From positions 269,953 to 333,952 of the forward strand of contig MNCI01010510.1 of the NCBI GenBank assembly GCA_015680685.1: 64,000 bases of DNA, in the 5' to 3' direction. A model generated the notes under the pieces. That model saw only the letters and a list, made by a program, of their open reading frames with translations. It had not been told where the DNA came from and searched no databases. The stretch is from Gnetum montanum. Lineage: Eukaryota; Streptophyta; Gnetopsida; Gnetales; Gnetaceae. The translations under genes and the position numbers were made by a program. Shown here in pieces: positions 44,281-57,253 of this stretch. How positions within the stretch are numbered: position 1 is the first letter of the stretch; each line of letters opens with the position of its first letter.

Positions 44281-46056
44281 GATTAGTTTGTAACTATTGA
44301 GTTTATTTGGAGGTATCTAGGCCTTAGTGTTGTTAGAGACCAGCAAGCACCTGAACCTTTTTGAAGAACACCTTTGATCTTATGACTCCTTGAAGGTTGT
44401 GAAACCGAAGGCTCCCCAACATTAGCAGTCCTAAATGGTCACCAATAGTTCCTTCTTTTGGAAATATGAGATCCCTTTCTTAATGAAACTTATAACAAAC
44501 CTATGACCTTGGTAGTTTCCAAACTTGGTAATGATTAAATGGAGTTACAAGGGTGTGACTTCAAGGGGATTTTATGCTCTTTGTACTTACCTACCTTCTC
44601 GGGTGCATAAGCGTTTTTGTGGATTTCTCACCATTCCATTGTCGACCAATAACATACAGCTAAAAGTCTTTGTGTCATGTGGTTTCCATAAAAATAAATA
44701 AAAATATAAAACATAAATAATAACAATAATAACAATTAATGTGAATTCAAAGCACACTCTTTAGACAAAATACTGAGCTACAAGCACTAGTTATGAAACT
44801 AGAAAGACATATTGCCCATGCCTGAAGGTCCCCTCTAACTAAGGCCCATCTCACTTCTTGCTTCTCTTTTCTTCTCTTTTAGGAATTATGATTGATTAGT
44901 GGGAATGCTCTTGTGTCTTGAGAGAGTGGGATGGTCTTGGAGTGTCAATGCGAAGTCACTGACAGTTGTTGATTTTGATTTAGACTAAGCATGGTTGTTA
45001 TTAGGTCATATTAACCACAAAATCCACAAGGGACTTCATGTAACCAATATTTGGAACTCCATTCCACCCTCTCTCATCCATGTATGCTTTTCATACTTCA
45101 CCTCACTACTAGTTTTTCATGTTTTGTTCAATGTATTAGTTTGATGTTTCAAAATTCTTACGTAGATTCTTACGGGATTTAGTCCTTAACTTTCCACAAC
45201 AATTAATCACCCATGGATCCCACAAACTCCTTAGTTTAAGGACATGTAAGGGCATTAAAGGCATGAGCCTACTATGGGAAGGACCCACTTACAGGCCTCT
45301 TGGCTAGGCTAGTTAAGTTCTTAATCCTTAGGCATTTTCACATTCAAATTGTTCATGCTCCATGTCAATTGCATTCAATTTTGCACTTCTTTTTAACTTT
45401 CTCCAATCATTCTCCTAATAAAAAATTCCTTTTTTGTGAATTATCTAGCCCTCTTCAAGCATTCATTCATGTTGATGGCCTTTCTGGGTCTCTATGAACT
45501 CCAATTTCATGTAAAAATTCTTTGTTTTTGGCCTAATTTTCAAAGTGAAAATTTTTGTCTTTGGTCGTGTTAGTTAGGTCCCATTGATGTGGCCCCTTGC
45601 GTTAACATGACCCTTGCGTTGATGAAAATTTTTGTGATTTGCTTCAAATGTAAGAGGAGTTTTTACAATTTTTTAGAGCCTAGAACATTCCAAAGACCAT
45701 AGTTTTTAAATTGCTTGTCCAATCCACTTCATTCTTTATTCTTGTAGCTATCAAATATAAGCTCTACATCATGGGGACCACAAACCTTAGGTTTCCAATG
45801 AAATTTTTTTTGAAAAGTTTCTAACTCCCACAAGGTTTATCCAATAAAATAACATTAAAATCACTAATTTATAAGAGTTAAACCTTCCCAATGAACTTTG
45901 GTAGATATTAAAATGAAATAATTATAAAATAATATTAAAATGACTAATTTTCCATGATCACAACTTAGCAAAGTGTAACAAATCCAAGAGATAGGGTACT
46001 CGAATATTATAAAGCTACACATTAAATGCTAATCCTTGGTCATGTTGTGATCATAG
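44281..46056 (+). other. Spacer of second Athila-like copy
   Basis: Aligns in patches with the reverse complement of 8651-10330 ('gaccttggtagtttc', 'gtgtgacttcaagggga', 'gtggtttcca', 'tagagcctagaac'). It leads into the extra ORF at 46057. It carries the CATTGATG...GTTGATG pair (45591-45625). No integrase lies upstream, so this copy is truncated at its 5' side. Confidence 0.55.
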
Positions 46057-48871
46057 ATGGCACCAAGACCAAAGCACCTGTAGGAAGGAGGATCATCCCA
46101 ACCAAGGAACAAGCAGCCTAAAACTAAAAGGAGCTAGCAAGAGCAACCCCATGAGTAGATGGTTGAGACACATGCAACGGGACCTCTTTGTGAGGGCCTT
46201 GAAGTGGAATCTATCTAATAGATTCTAGAAGTTGAAAGGAAGCAATTCCACAAAGATCAGACACTTGGACCTAGATGTAACCTTGAGATCACTTTGACAT
46301 AGGCCCATTTGAGGAAAATTAGATCTAGGAAGATCCAAAAAATAGTTCTTTCTAAACTAAACTTTGGATCTGTCTTGGACTTTACCCCAGAAGATGTCAA
46401 AGCACAACTCCATACTTTTCCCATGTGGCCCATTCTCACTTCTAGTGAAGAATGATACATGGAAGAAACATACCTCTTCTGATATAAATCAAGGACATCT
46501 CTATGTCCTACTTGGTGAAGGCCATTTCTAAGGTCCTTAGGTTACCAAAAATTGGGGCAACCTTGGCAAAAATATCAATGCAAGCGGACCCTGAGGTCAA
46601 GAAGGAGTGGATCCAGTAGTGCTACAGTGTTGATTGTAAAAAGTTTGGTGCACTCATGATGGTAGAGTGTGCATACTTTAAGATGGAAGCCTACCACCTC
46701 AATCCAACAATGAGGCCCAGCAAGATAACAGCCTTCTCTACCTATGCATGCATTTCTCTAAGAGGAAAATTCCATGTCAACCTTCCATAGCTAATATATC
46801 TGAATATGGAGAAGTGATTCAAAAAGAATGAACGTGGAAGGAAGGCACTCTCCTTCCCATGTCTCATCCAAAAATTATGTAAAAGGGAAGGAATAGGACA
46901 CTATTCCAATGATAATATCATACATGCTTCTTCACCTCTTACGCAAAAATGATGAAGGATAAAGTGCCTACCAAGGTGAATTAAGAGGAGTAGCCACCAC
47001 CACCACCCACTCATGAGCAAACAACGCCAGAGTCCCACGTTGCCATTAAGTGCACGTAAAAACTCCATGAGTAACTCCTATAACAATAGTAAGCAAGACC
47101 AAGTGGTGGTGAACCCTCCATCTACAAACCTATTTGAGTCATCTTAACGAGATGGCAAGATAAATCAGTAGGATGCAAGGCTCGATGCTAATGTTTTCTG
47201 CTCAAAGAATGTAGGTGTTTGCAAGAGCAAATCCTAATTCTCAAGAGGTAATAGTGTCTTTCTCTAAAAAATAGAAATTCCTAGAAATCTCTAGGAATGC
47301 CAGTAGCTTCTCGATGCTCTTGGAGGATGGCGAGGGGGCAACTGTTCTAGTGATACAGCACCAAGGGTAGGAGATGGTAGCAGAGGTGTTAGCTGATAGA
47401 GTGGGTGATGCACTCAATGCCCCTATGGCATTTGTACCTAATTTTGATACACTTAGAGACATGCAAGTGTTTGCAGGAGCACCAATTGAAAGATTCAATG
47501 CAACCCAACATGAAGAGTTACTAGATCGACTAGTTGGAACCAGGCAATCAATTTCAAATATCTTCGATATCTTAGAAACCATTTCAAAAAACTAGTTGGA
47601 GTTTCTTAAGACTAAGGACAAGGTTCTCATTGGTAATGTCCAACTTGAAATAGCTCAATTTGAGATTCAATGCTTGGCTACGAAAGTTGGGGAACTTATA
47701 GCCTCGCTCACTAATCCCATTGTACTCAGCCAAGCAATCTCAAGAGATGAAGCTTTCCAACATCTTTAGCAAAAACTTCAAAAGGCTAAGTACATAAAGG
47801 AGTCAAAAATCTTTGATCAAACCTTAGCAAATTCCACTGCATATAACATTTAGAAGGACTTTTCAAAGGTTTACTAGAAGAACATGAGGATAACCTAAGA
47901 AAACCATTGCTTGCAAAATGTCAAGATGCAAAAAGAACATATGGCTAAATTCATCCAACAGTAGCAGGAGCAAATTGCTAGAGTAAACATTAAATTAAGA
48001 AGGTTGGCTATAGAGAATCGAAATCTCTTGATGGAGGAGGTGTGTACCTTCACCAAAAGTCTACCATTGAAATCACCTCTTGGAAAAGCAAGACCCTCAA
48101 ATTTTAAAGGGTCAATAACCATTACAGGAATTAGGCTAGCTCATAGAAGGAAACAAATGAAAAACACGTCCATCTAGAAAAGGTGAAAGTGAATGAGACC
48201 CTCTAGCAACTCCAACAAGAAGGTGATGTCTAGCAACCCATCTTTAATGGACTAAATGCATACAAAAAAGTTGAGATCTACCTCAAGGAGCTATAAATCG
48301 AGGATATAATGAAGTACATGGAGCTTACCAACCTTTGTTACTCAAACTTGGTAATGTTGATTTCCAAAAGGCTAAGGTCATATTTGGAGAAGCAAGTGGC
48401 CAGCTCATACCTTTTGTACAAGGCAAAGTTCAAGCATCATAAAGAGAGCAAGCAGAAGCTTGAGATAGCAAATGTAAAACTTGAGGTTCTCAAGGTGAAG
48501 TTCACTAATTAGCAATCAATAACAAAGAACTTGGCCAAAAGAATAAATGACTACCAAGAGCTATAAAATGCACTCAAGACATTCAACATCAAATGCAAAC
48601 AATTCGCTACCTGGCTTATCAATGTCAAGGAGTTATTTCCTACAATGCCTTGTCCTTGGGATGTTCCCATACTAGCCCACATTAGTGATGTTGTGTGGAT
48701 TGTGTATGATCCTAGAAGTAAGGAGGAGAATGCATTACTAAATGCTTTCTATCTTCCACTAGAAGTTGTAGCTGCAACAAGATAGCCACAACCACCGCCT
48801 CAACAACCACATGCACTAGAAGTAGGAGAAGATCCTTTAGCACCTTAAGAACCTCCACCACCTATGACTGG
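46057..48871 (+). pseudogene. Extra 3' ORF of second Athila-like copy
   Basis: Starts ATG at 46057 (MAPRPKHL-stop...), the same start context as the minus-strand copy (GATC(A/G)TAGATGGCACC). It shares 'SYLVKAISKVLRLPKIGATL', 'KKEWIQ-CYSVDCKKFGAL' and 'YHLNPTMRPSKITAF' (46520-46730), plus the 'LPFPCLI' motif near 46850. Downstream there are long charged stretches likely to be coiled coil (47600-48560; for example 'KHHKESKQKLEIANVKLEVL' at about 48435-48495) and a Pro-rich end ('QPQPPPQQP', about 48780-48810). The frame 47374-47595 is an open piece of it. Lineage-specific Athila/Tat extra ORF; biochemical role unknown. Stops are frequent. Confidence 0.6.
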
Positions 48872-49117
48872 CTGATTTCCTTCCTTGTCTTCAAGCCATC
48901 AGAGGAGCTATACTGTTAAATTTTTATCATGGTGTTCAATTTTGTTATCATGAACACCAAAATTTTGTAATAATTGTAAATTTGTATAGTTAGGCCACTT
49001 AGTGTTTGTTTGTGTCAGTTGTGTATATCTAGTTAGTCAATAATCCCATACCTTCCCAAAATTTTATAAAGAACTTGTACCTCCTTTTGTTCACTTGAGG
49101 ATGAGTTTTCATTTAGT

Positions 49118-49127
49118 CATGGGGGTA
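49118..49127 (+). other. Polypurine tract
   Basis: CATGGGGGTA directly before the LTR start TGATGAAATG, preceded by 'gaggatgagttttcatttagt'. This is the same context as 31806-31860 in reverse. Confidence 0.75.
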
Positions 49128-49950
49128 TGATGAAATGTCTTCCTTGGGTTGCGTCGATGCAGTTGTGTTGATGCATGGTCTGATGCATTGATGTGACCCC
49201 ATCAACACAGTTTCTATATTTGCCTATAAATACACACTCACTAGTTGCATTTATGGCATCCATAGTTAATATCCTAGCAAAGCTCTAGCATTTTGTTCAT
49301 TTGATAGTTAGAATGTTTTCTAAGTGCCCATAATAGGAGTGAGAAGTATACAGACCTTTATTTGAACACTGATGTACTTGAGACCAATAATAAAGATGAG
49401 CTTTCTTCACAAACCTTGCAACATTTGGAAATAGATTAATGTTTACTTTAAATGCATTTATTATTTGAGTAATTTACTTTAATGCATTGGATTAATTAAT
49501 TAATTAAAAATTAGTTAAAGCATATAAGCATGACCATTTCTAGCATACGTTAACATTTGGTAATCCCAATAGCGCTTAACACTTGATAACCTAATAACGT
49601 TGCAACATGGTTTAGGATGTGTATGGTAAATGGGAATGGATGCTTATGTTAAGATTAGTTAGGATATTAGTTAGTTATTAAATTAGTTAAACATTTAATT
49701 ATTTTATTTTCTAGTGCTTAGGTAATTTAAACGACAAAATATAACATGATAAAAATCATATGCCTCAGTTACACTTAACCATACACTTGCACCTCACAAG
49801 TGAAATTGAGAAGACAACAATCACATCCTTGATATTCATTACCTAGACCCAATGTACTTAGAAAGCTAAAGTCTATGAAATTCAACTAGATCGCTTAATG
49901 AACGCTAATGATTCGTATGGTTGGCTGTAGGGACTATTGGCTGCTCATTA
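49128..49950 (+). mobile_element. 3' LTR of second Athila-like copy, subfamily II
   Basis: Opens TGATGAAATGTCTTCC and ends GGCTGCTCATTA. In order: U3 with alternating 'gcgtcgatg/gttgatg/cattgatg' motifs (49145-49205), TATA 'gcctataaatacac' (about 49216-49230), polyA-type 'aataaagatgag' (49387-49398). It closely matches the LTRs at 60130 and 36621. Confidence 0.8.
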
Positions 49951-52900
49951 GTCACTTATCTATGTTTCCAGTCTTACTAAGTTTGAAGGTCAAACTTGCC
50001 TATTTTGAACTCCAGATGAACTTCAAGTGAATTTCACTAAACTCGAGAGTTAAATTTGGTAACCATAGCTATAATACACCTATTCATTATCTATAAAATA
50101 TCCTATAAATAACTAAAAGAGATACTATGAAACCCTAATGATTTGGATTTAATCTTGATTTATTAACTCAAAAAGTGGTAAAATAGATAAAAAATTATTA
50201 ATTAAAAGCATAAATACAGTAAATAAATATAGTGCATGAAAATTTTATAATACTCACATATATAATTAAATAAAATTTATTTAATGAAAAAGAGAGATTT
50301 GTGTAACCACAAAGAGGTAAATGTTAAAAAATTTCACTAGGTGCATCATAAAATAGTACATAAAATATCATTCCCAACTATACTTGTTTCACCTTAATTA
50401 GACCTCTAGAAATAAAGATATTCACATTTAAAATTTACAAAATTAATTAATAAAATTAAAAATAGTAATTAAATAAAATATTAATCTATAATAAATAATA
50501 CTAAATCTTCTTGAACATATAGTGCACACCGAAATGAAAAATATCCTAGCAATTTCATGGTCTAAATGGCACAGATGAAAATTTTATATCTATTCTACTT
50601 TATTATTTATTCACAAAAATAAGTACATGGCTCAAGTATCCAAAAAGTGTACAAGGTTTCTATGTTACAAAAATACAATATATACACAAATTATTTTTCA
50701 AGTTGAAAGAGTCTATCTTGTATAAAATTGATCCATCTTTCATCTCATGTCCCTCTTTTGATGATTCACTACATACTTTAGGCTCTCTACATCAAAATGC
50801 AGGAGGAGTCAAAACCCCTCAAATAAGAAAGGTTATTATATTTTCCTCTTCATAGAGCATAAAGTTCTGGGCTAAAAGTCTCAAGATATGGACTAATTAA
50901 ATATTTTTAATTAAATATTCAAAAATATTTTAAAGTCTAGAAATGCCACAAATTTTCTAAAAACCTAAAAAATATTTATTTTATCTAGGGCTCTTCAAAA
51001 GCTAGCTTTTGGTTACCCTCACTACTAATAGGATATACCCTCACTAATATACTCCTCATGACCCCAAACAAGTCACTCATGGTCGGGTCTTGGTGGTAGT
51101 CTTACTACTAACATCCTCAACGGTCAAGGCACAAGTATCATCTAAAGGATAGTTCTTAACTATATGTCATCACAACTCCACTAAACTTAACTACTCAATG
51201 CCATGTTCTTGACTAATCTAAGCCTCACATGAACTTATGAATTAAAATCCAAGGTAAAAAATCCATCCAACAACCCTTGTTCTCATGGGGTGGATTCCAC
51301 TAAAGAACACTCCACTCTTGCATGCAAATGGAGGTATCTCAAAGATTTGTGGCTCCCACTACCAAATGAGCAAAATTGGTCACATTAATATTATTATTTT
51401 ATTCCAAAAATCCTAAAGATTTCCAAAATAGCAAAAATCTATGGTAAGCAAAATTCCACAAAACTTTTGTAAAATTATGTTCATATCAAAGCTAATCCAA
51501 AATAATCATTAAATATTCAAGAAGTAGGTTGGGCAAAGTTTTCACAATTCAAAAATGTACTAAAAGATAGAAAATAGTCTAGACAAGATTAAAATATTAA
51601 TTTTCCTAGAAATAGGCCTAAGATGATGAAAATCTGATAGAATCTCAATAGAATAATTAAAATCATAAAAAAATAACAAGAAATTAGAAAGTAGAGAGGA
51701 GAAATAGAAAAACCATAACAATATAGGATAGCCACATGAAAAGAAAAATAAAATATTCTTTCTTATAGAATCCACAACAAAATAGGATAGCCATATGAAA
51801 AGAAACTAAAATAATCTTTCTTACTTGTGCTGGCAAGTCTTTCAAAAAAATTTTAGCATCTTCCTTTTCTACCTAATGCTCTTAATTTTTTTTTGTTTCA
51901 CTTAACCCATCACACCCAAAACTCTTCTACAAATTGCAATGAGATATATCTAATTCCACAATCTATTTATAAGGGAAAGAATGAATAGAAGAAACCTAAC
52001 TAAAATCAACTTCAAAATAAATAAGAAAGGGAAAAAATATCTTTTAGAAAAATGTGATAAACAAGATTTTGTAAAAAAAAAAATACAATAATAGAAAACC
52101 AAATAGCAAAAACAAGTGATAGAAAACAAGCAACAAGAGAGGTTGTGGAGAAAGGAACAAAATGCATAATATATATGTTATCTATATAACATATATGTAA
52201 ACTTTATATAAAACGCGTTATTCACATGAATGTGCTTTTTCAATGCCTTGACTTTCAATGTTTTGAATTTAATTTAATTTGTAATTTTCTTTTTATTATA
52301 AGATCTTGTCATAAGTTCATTTTCTCATTTTCTCTCTTTACTAATATCCTTAGCATTCAAAGACTTGTAGTATGCACACTGAGACTCCAAATCAAATTTT
52401 GTTTGAATATACAAAATCTTTATCAAGTGCTTTACCAAATCATATGCTAAAATATTATCTAGGCTTCACTTATCATAGTTTCCCAATTCAAATGCTAAAA
52501 CTTTTATGGTATTTTATCAAACTAGAAGATGTGATATTTCAAAAACTATAACCTCAATTCTAGTAAACCAAGGGTCAAAACTAACGTTTTCAATCATCCT
52601 AGACATCATCCTAAAGTACTTCCTTAACAAATTTGATTTATGCAATAATGAATTATAATTAAAAATGAGCTCCAAATCTTAGTTTAATAACAAAATGTAA
52701 TAAGAGATATGTTTTGGGTAGGCTTAGGGTTCAAAATTATTGCATGAATAGAGTATTATATAATTACATATGCATAATAAAATAGAAAGATGCATAATTA
52801 AATGTGCACAATAAAGAATTAATGTGTATAACTAAAAGTGCATAATAAAGATTAGATCTACATAACTAAATGTGCATAGCCAAATACTTATAAAAGTATA

Positions 52901-53200
52901 ATAACTAATAAAAAGAAAAACTTCCTTAGGTAATTGGATTTCAACATTTAATCATAAAATATTTAGAAGATATATGACTAAGCTCCAATGATAGTAAAAC
53001 AAATGATACAAAAGTTTAACAAAATAGCATATCAAGCAAATTGCATTCACTTATGTAAAAAACTATCAGCAGCAACAACAACAATAATAGTAATAAAAAT
53101 AAGCTAATTTATTGAAACACATTGACAACATTAAAGAATTAATCATATGCATTAAAATAAATAATTAAATTTATGCAAATTTCTAGGTTCTCACACTAGC
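49951..53200. other. AT-rich DNA without recognised genes
   Basis: No domain seen in the short frames. It contains a 60-bp direct repeat pair ('ggatagcca(c/t)atgaaaagaaa' at 51726 and 51786), a perfect hairpin (52171-52196) and a degenerate 'aatgtgcataa' tandem stretch (52740-52880). Confidence 0.35.
52171..52196. repeat. Perfect 11-bp inverted repeat
   Basis: ATATATGTTAT, loop CTAT, ATAACATATAT. AT-only arms in an AT-rich region; possibly a MITE centre or chance. Confidence 0.7.
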
Positions 53201-54879
53201 CTTATAAATACGAGATCAAAACCTATATTTTATGGCTGGTCTCTTGAGATCTAGAATACCTGTCAAGATTTTGATGAATCAAGACTGCATGCACTAGACC
53301 TTCCAACATCACTTGATTACTCCATAATCAACACAGCTTCTCTAGGCTTGAGTACTAACACTAACATAATGTCAACATCAGTCAAGTAACATCCACATTA
53401 GCACTTCAAGATTTTTTCAAGTAACGTCAATCTCAATCTCTAGAGTAAGAATTTTTTCAACTCCAAAGTCAATCTTGAGATACTTAGCCAAAATAGCCCC
53501 ATATTGGCCCTAATTTGATCTTTGACAACATTTGCAACTTCCTCCTCCATTTACCTACCCTCCAAAGGTTCAATTTCACTCTCCAAACCCACATTTTACT
53601 CACAACTTAGGCTCTTATTATTATTTTCATCTCACTTCCATTTTTACTCTAATACATGTAGTTTGGCCCTCTTTATGAGGCAAACACTCATATTTTTTCA
53701 ATAATAAAGCATTTTTCTTGTTTTAGGAGGGGAACTAAAACCCTTTCCCTATGTCACAACGCTCTTATTTTAATATTTTATGCTTTTTTACTAATGTTTG
53801 ACACAGATTTTATTTCATCGCTCATAGTTTTTTTATTTACTTAGTTTATTTTCAATGATAAACACATGCAATTTAAACATTTAAATTCAATGTTTTTGTC
53901 ATTCCTCTATCATTCCTAGTTCGCATGTGGTAGGCCAAGTCCACATTCGATTAGAGATTCATTTCCCATTGTGTCATTATTGATGACTTAGTGAAGGTTA
54001 TATTGAATCAAAGACTATTTGTGGTTGTGAATTGGGTACTTTAACACTTCATGGAGGTGTTTTTGTAGCATTCGAAAACAATAATTTTGCAGGAACAGTT
54101 AAAAAACATAGGGTGTTATAGCTATACCCTTCATGCTTAATCTCTACATATCATCTTGACATATTGGATGTAGCTTAGATTCTTGAGAGGGAAGCTAAAC
54201 CACCATTGCCTATCCACTCTCACATGATTGGAATGTTTCTTATTCATTTATTTATTCCTTGTATTGTATTACATTCCATGAACTAAGGCATTTTGCTTTG
54301 TCATTCATTATGCTCTAGACTTGTGCCTATTGTGTAGATCTAATTTTAAGTCATTATTCTACACCTCTTATTGTATTTATCTTATTACTCTATGGAGCTT
54401 GAATTTTTGAGGAGGAGTCCCATTTGGTAGTCATCTTTACTGCGATATATATTCCATAGTTAGCATATTCATTTTTCATGAGAAATTTTGGGTCATCTAA
54501 TTATTTTAACTCTTGGATGATGAGGTCCCATTTGTGCTTTGCTAATTGTGCATTGTAAATTATGAGGAATACTTACATATAAATAGTTTCCCTTTAAATT
54601 ATAGTCTCTCCTAATATTATTCAAATAGAAATGTTTATTTTCTTCTACTTTTTATCAAAGTTTTTGAAATACTACTTATTTCTTCAATTTGCCAACCTAC
54701 TAGGATCAAAATAAAGAATGTGCTCTTAAATATTCCATTAATTAAGATGTAAACTCCTTCATGAAATATTTTTTATCTTGGATTTCCATCATCATTTTTT
54801 GGAGTATTTATATAATGAAAATTCTAAAAGATTATACGCCAGTTTGAATTCATCGAGCAAGAAAAAATTTTGAATTTCT
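53201..54879. other. Unassigned intergenic DNA
   Basis: No gene recognised. 53330-53420 has 'taatgtcaacatcag' motifs similar to those in 37490-38110, suggesting a shared repeat family on the opposite strand. Confidence 0.3.
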
Positions 54880-55190
54880 TGAACAAAAGCCTAACATCTT
54901 TCAAGTGCCTATGCCCAAGCTCAAACCCAGGTCTTACTACTTGACAAACAAGCACCTTACCATCACTTCAAGTGGTGGTCCCTAGAATAAAATAAAAGCT
55001 AATACTAAAGGTTCATCACTTGAAGGATCAATACACATCTTGTTAAGTGGGGTCCCAAGAGGATTGCTAAATAAGTAAAAGTCTATCACTTTTTTAAGTT
55101 AATCTATCTAAGCTTGAACCTAGTCTTACGACTTGAGAAACAAGTACTTTACTATCACTCCAAATGATGTCCCTAAAAATGAAAACTATT
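54880..55190 (-). repeat. Pair of tRNA-like SINE remnants
   Basis: Two related units, about 54905-54975 and 55108-55165. On the minus strand each reads like a tRNA: 'gatggtaaggtgcttgttt' (A-box-like) then 'ctgggtttgagctt', and 'gatagtaaagtacttgtttc' then 'taggttcaagctt' (B-box-like). The spacing of A-like and B-like boxes fits a tRNA-derived SINE. No A-tail or target duplication was found. Confidence 0.4.
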
Positions 55191-55764
55191 GCATGAAAGT
55201 TTAATGCAACTTACATTAAAAAAATTTTAATCAAACATGATCAATTCTGCAACTTAGGATGTGGAGATTTAGATGAATAAGGTTGCTAATTATAAGTTCG
55301 TAACTAGATCCTAAAAGAAAAAACAAGAATATATTAATCCTATGTGTTTGTTTCTTAGGTCATAAGGTCTGTGTTTGAGCCTAGGATTAGCTACTCAAAA
55401 ATATGTTAAAGCATGTTTGGTTGCTTGGTTTTGTACATGTTGAATATGTGGATTTTGACTTTTGAATTAAAAAATTATTTGGTTTTATAGGTATAAATCA
55501 TTGCCATGCACCAAAAGGTATGAGGTTCAAAGCCTAGTACCAACACCTTATGCTAGCTTGGAGATGTTGTTCTAGGCATATTACTATTGTCCTACCCTCA
55601 AAAAATTCACTAGATTTGTGTGTATCTAATATATTTACCTTTTTCTTTTGAGAAGGTTTAATATCCTCGAATGCCAATTTAAGAAGTAAACATGTACATG
55701 AATTCAAGGACCGAAAGATTTACTTCTTTAAGCTTTTGCTCATCTACTAGACCCTGCAAAACCC

Positions 55765-55969
55765 CACATCATGAGCATTGAACCTTAAGATAATGTCCTA
55801 TTTTTGGCTTTATATTTATATTCTCCACATCATGAACATCGAACCTTAAAGATGATGTCCTTTCCCCACATCATGAGCATTGAACCTTAAGATAATGTCC
55901 TATTTTTGGCTTTATATTTATATCCTCCGCATCATGAACATGGGAACCTTAAAGATGATGTCCTTTCCT
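55765..55969. repeat. 102-bp tandem duplication
   Basis: CACATCATGAGCATTGAACC starts both units, at 55765 and 55867. Each unit contains a second, diverged half ('c(a/g)catcatgaacat'), so the array grew from an older 50-bp doublet. Confidence 0.85.
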
Positions 55970-56835
55970 ATTATTGCTATGTGAAGTACAAACAAAATTG
56001 ATTTTAGTGTTGCTTGGCTTTATGGCGGTCAGGTCACCACTTCTTGGCGAGGCTTTTAAATGTCTGAACGCAGCTCACCTGGCTTGTAATATTTATACAT
56101 AGAATTGGGTTTAGAATTCGACGGTTATATTATCGTATATGGCGGGTGAAACCGAAACAGACCGTTGCTTTTATGTTTATGTTTTTTTTTTCTTTTTTCG
56201 AAACGTATGAAATTGACCAGTATACAAGTAAAATCCAGAATTTTGTGTATTAAAACGCATATATATTCCGTCTACAAAATTCTTAAATTCCAATATGCAT
56301 GGAGGTCCACAAACAATACAGCTGCCTCATTAATGCGTGGGCAAAATCTGAAATGGAAGAGCGAATCTGCGCAGTTGGTGAATTAGTGACCTATTTGCCG
56401 TCAATGGCCACGAGCGTAGACTTTTCTGTGCATCCGCTTCCCTGGTTTAACTGTTTTACAAGCAATATCCGGCCCTTACAGGTTACGCAGAGAATTCATA
56501 ATTTAACGATTCTGCATTTGCATTCATGACAGTACACACTAATTTTGCAACTGTATCGTATAGACTTTGAAGAAAAATTCAGGCCGCCGAAAGTCGCTGC
56601 TCTGAGAAAGTTATCGTCAAAGCACAACCGTGATGAACTTTGAAATTTCGAGGCACACCCGTGATTCACCAGCACAGGTAGCAGGCAGGTTCCTTGCAAG
56701 GAAGACTAATCCAAGTATGACAAAAGATTTCCGAGTTCATGAAAAAATACAGAAAATCTGCGAGTGAGATCGATGTCGGAGACTTGGCTGTCGATTACGT
56801 CTAAGAATATCGGATTTCAGAGTAGTTTTAAGAGG
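55970..56835. other. Distal upstream region of gene 2
   Basis: Composition turns genic (more GC) from about 56040. No coding frame supported. It probably includes upstream regulatory DNA of gene 2. Confidence 0.4.
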
Positions 56836-56860
56836 CCATCCTTAGTCAAGTCAAGCAGGC
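56836..56860 (+). promoter_or_regulatory. Conserved W-box element upstream of gene 2
   Basis: CCATCCTTAGTCAAGTCAAG followed by CAGGC. The reverse complement holds two TTGAC cores. It matches 23856-23879 and lies about 135 bp before the TATA box, against about 155 bp in gene 1. Confidence 0.55.
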
Positions 56861-56961
56861 ATTCACGAATGAATCACGCTATGCGACTTTCGGCTTACGC
56901 TACAGAAAAGGAAAACAATCGCTCGGCCATTATTAACCTGCCACGGCTACGCCACGCTGAC

Positions 56962-57003
56962 GCGTTCGACGGAAAATGCCGTTGCGCGTTACTATATAAG
57001 ACA
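56962..57003 (+). promoter_or_regulatory. Gene 2 core promoter (TATA)
   Basis: GCGTTCGACGGAAAATGCC (56962-56980) then ACTATATAAGACA (56991-57003). TATATAAG is at 56993-57000, about 254 bp before the ATG. The counterpart of gene 1 is 23691-23740. Confidence 0.8.
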
Positions 57004-57253
57004 GAAGAAACGCGCAGGTGATAAGAAGCTGAAAAGCAGCGAAAAATCAAGTGAAAACGCAAAAAACGGAAAGGAGTCCAGCTAAGGCGGAGCTGGAAGA
57101 ACAGCAAAGAATCGCAGAAAGCAGAGACGAATTAGCGAAATTGCAGGAAACAGCGAGGAATTATAGCTAAAGGCCAAGCCGTAGAGAAACATAGGAGGAA
57201 TTCCAGCAAAAGGCCAGGAAACCTCGTGGACAAACGTGTGAGGAAGTGCAGGA

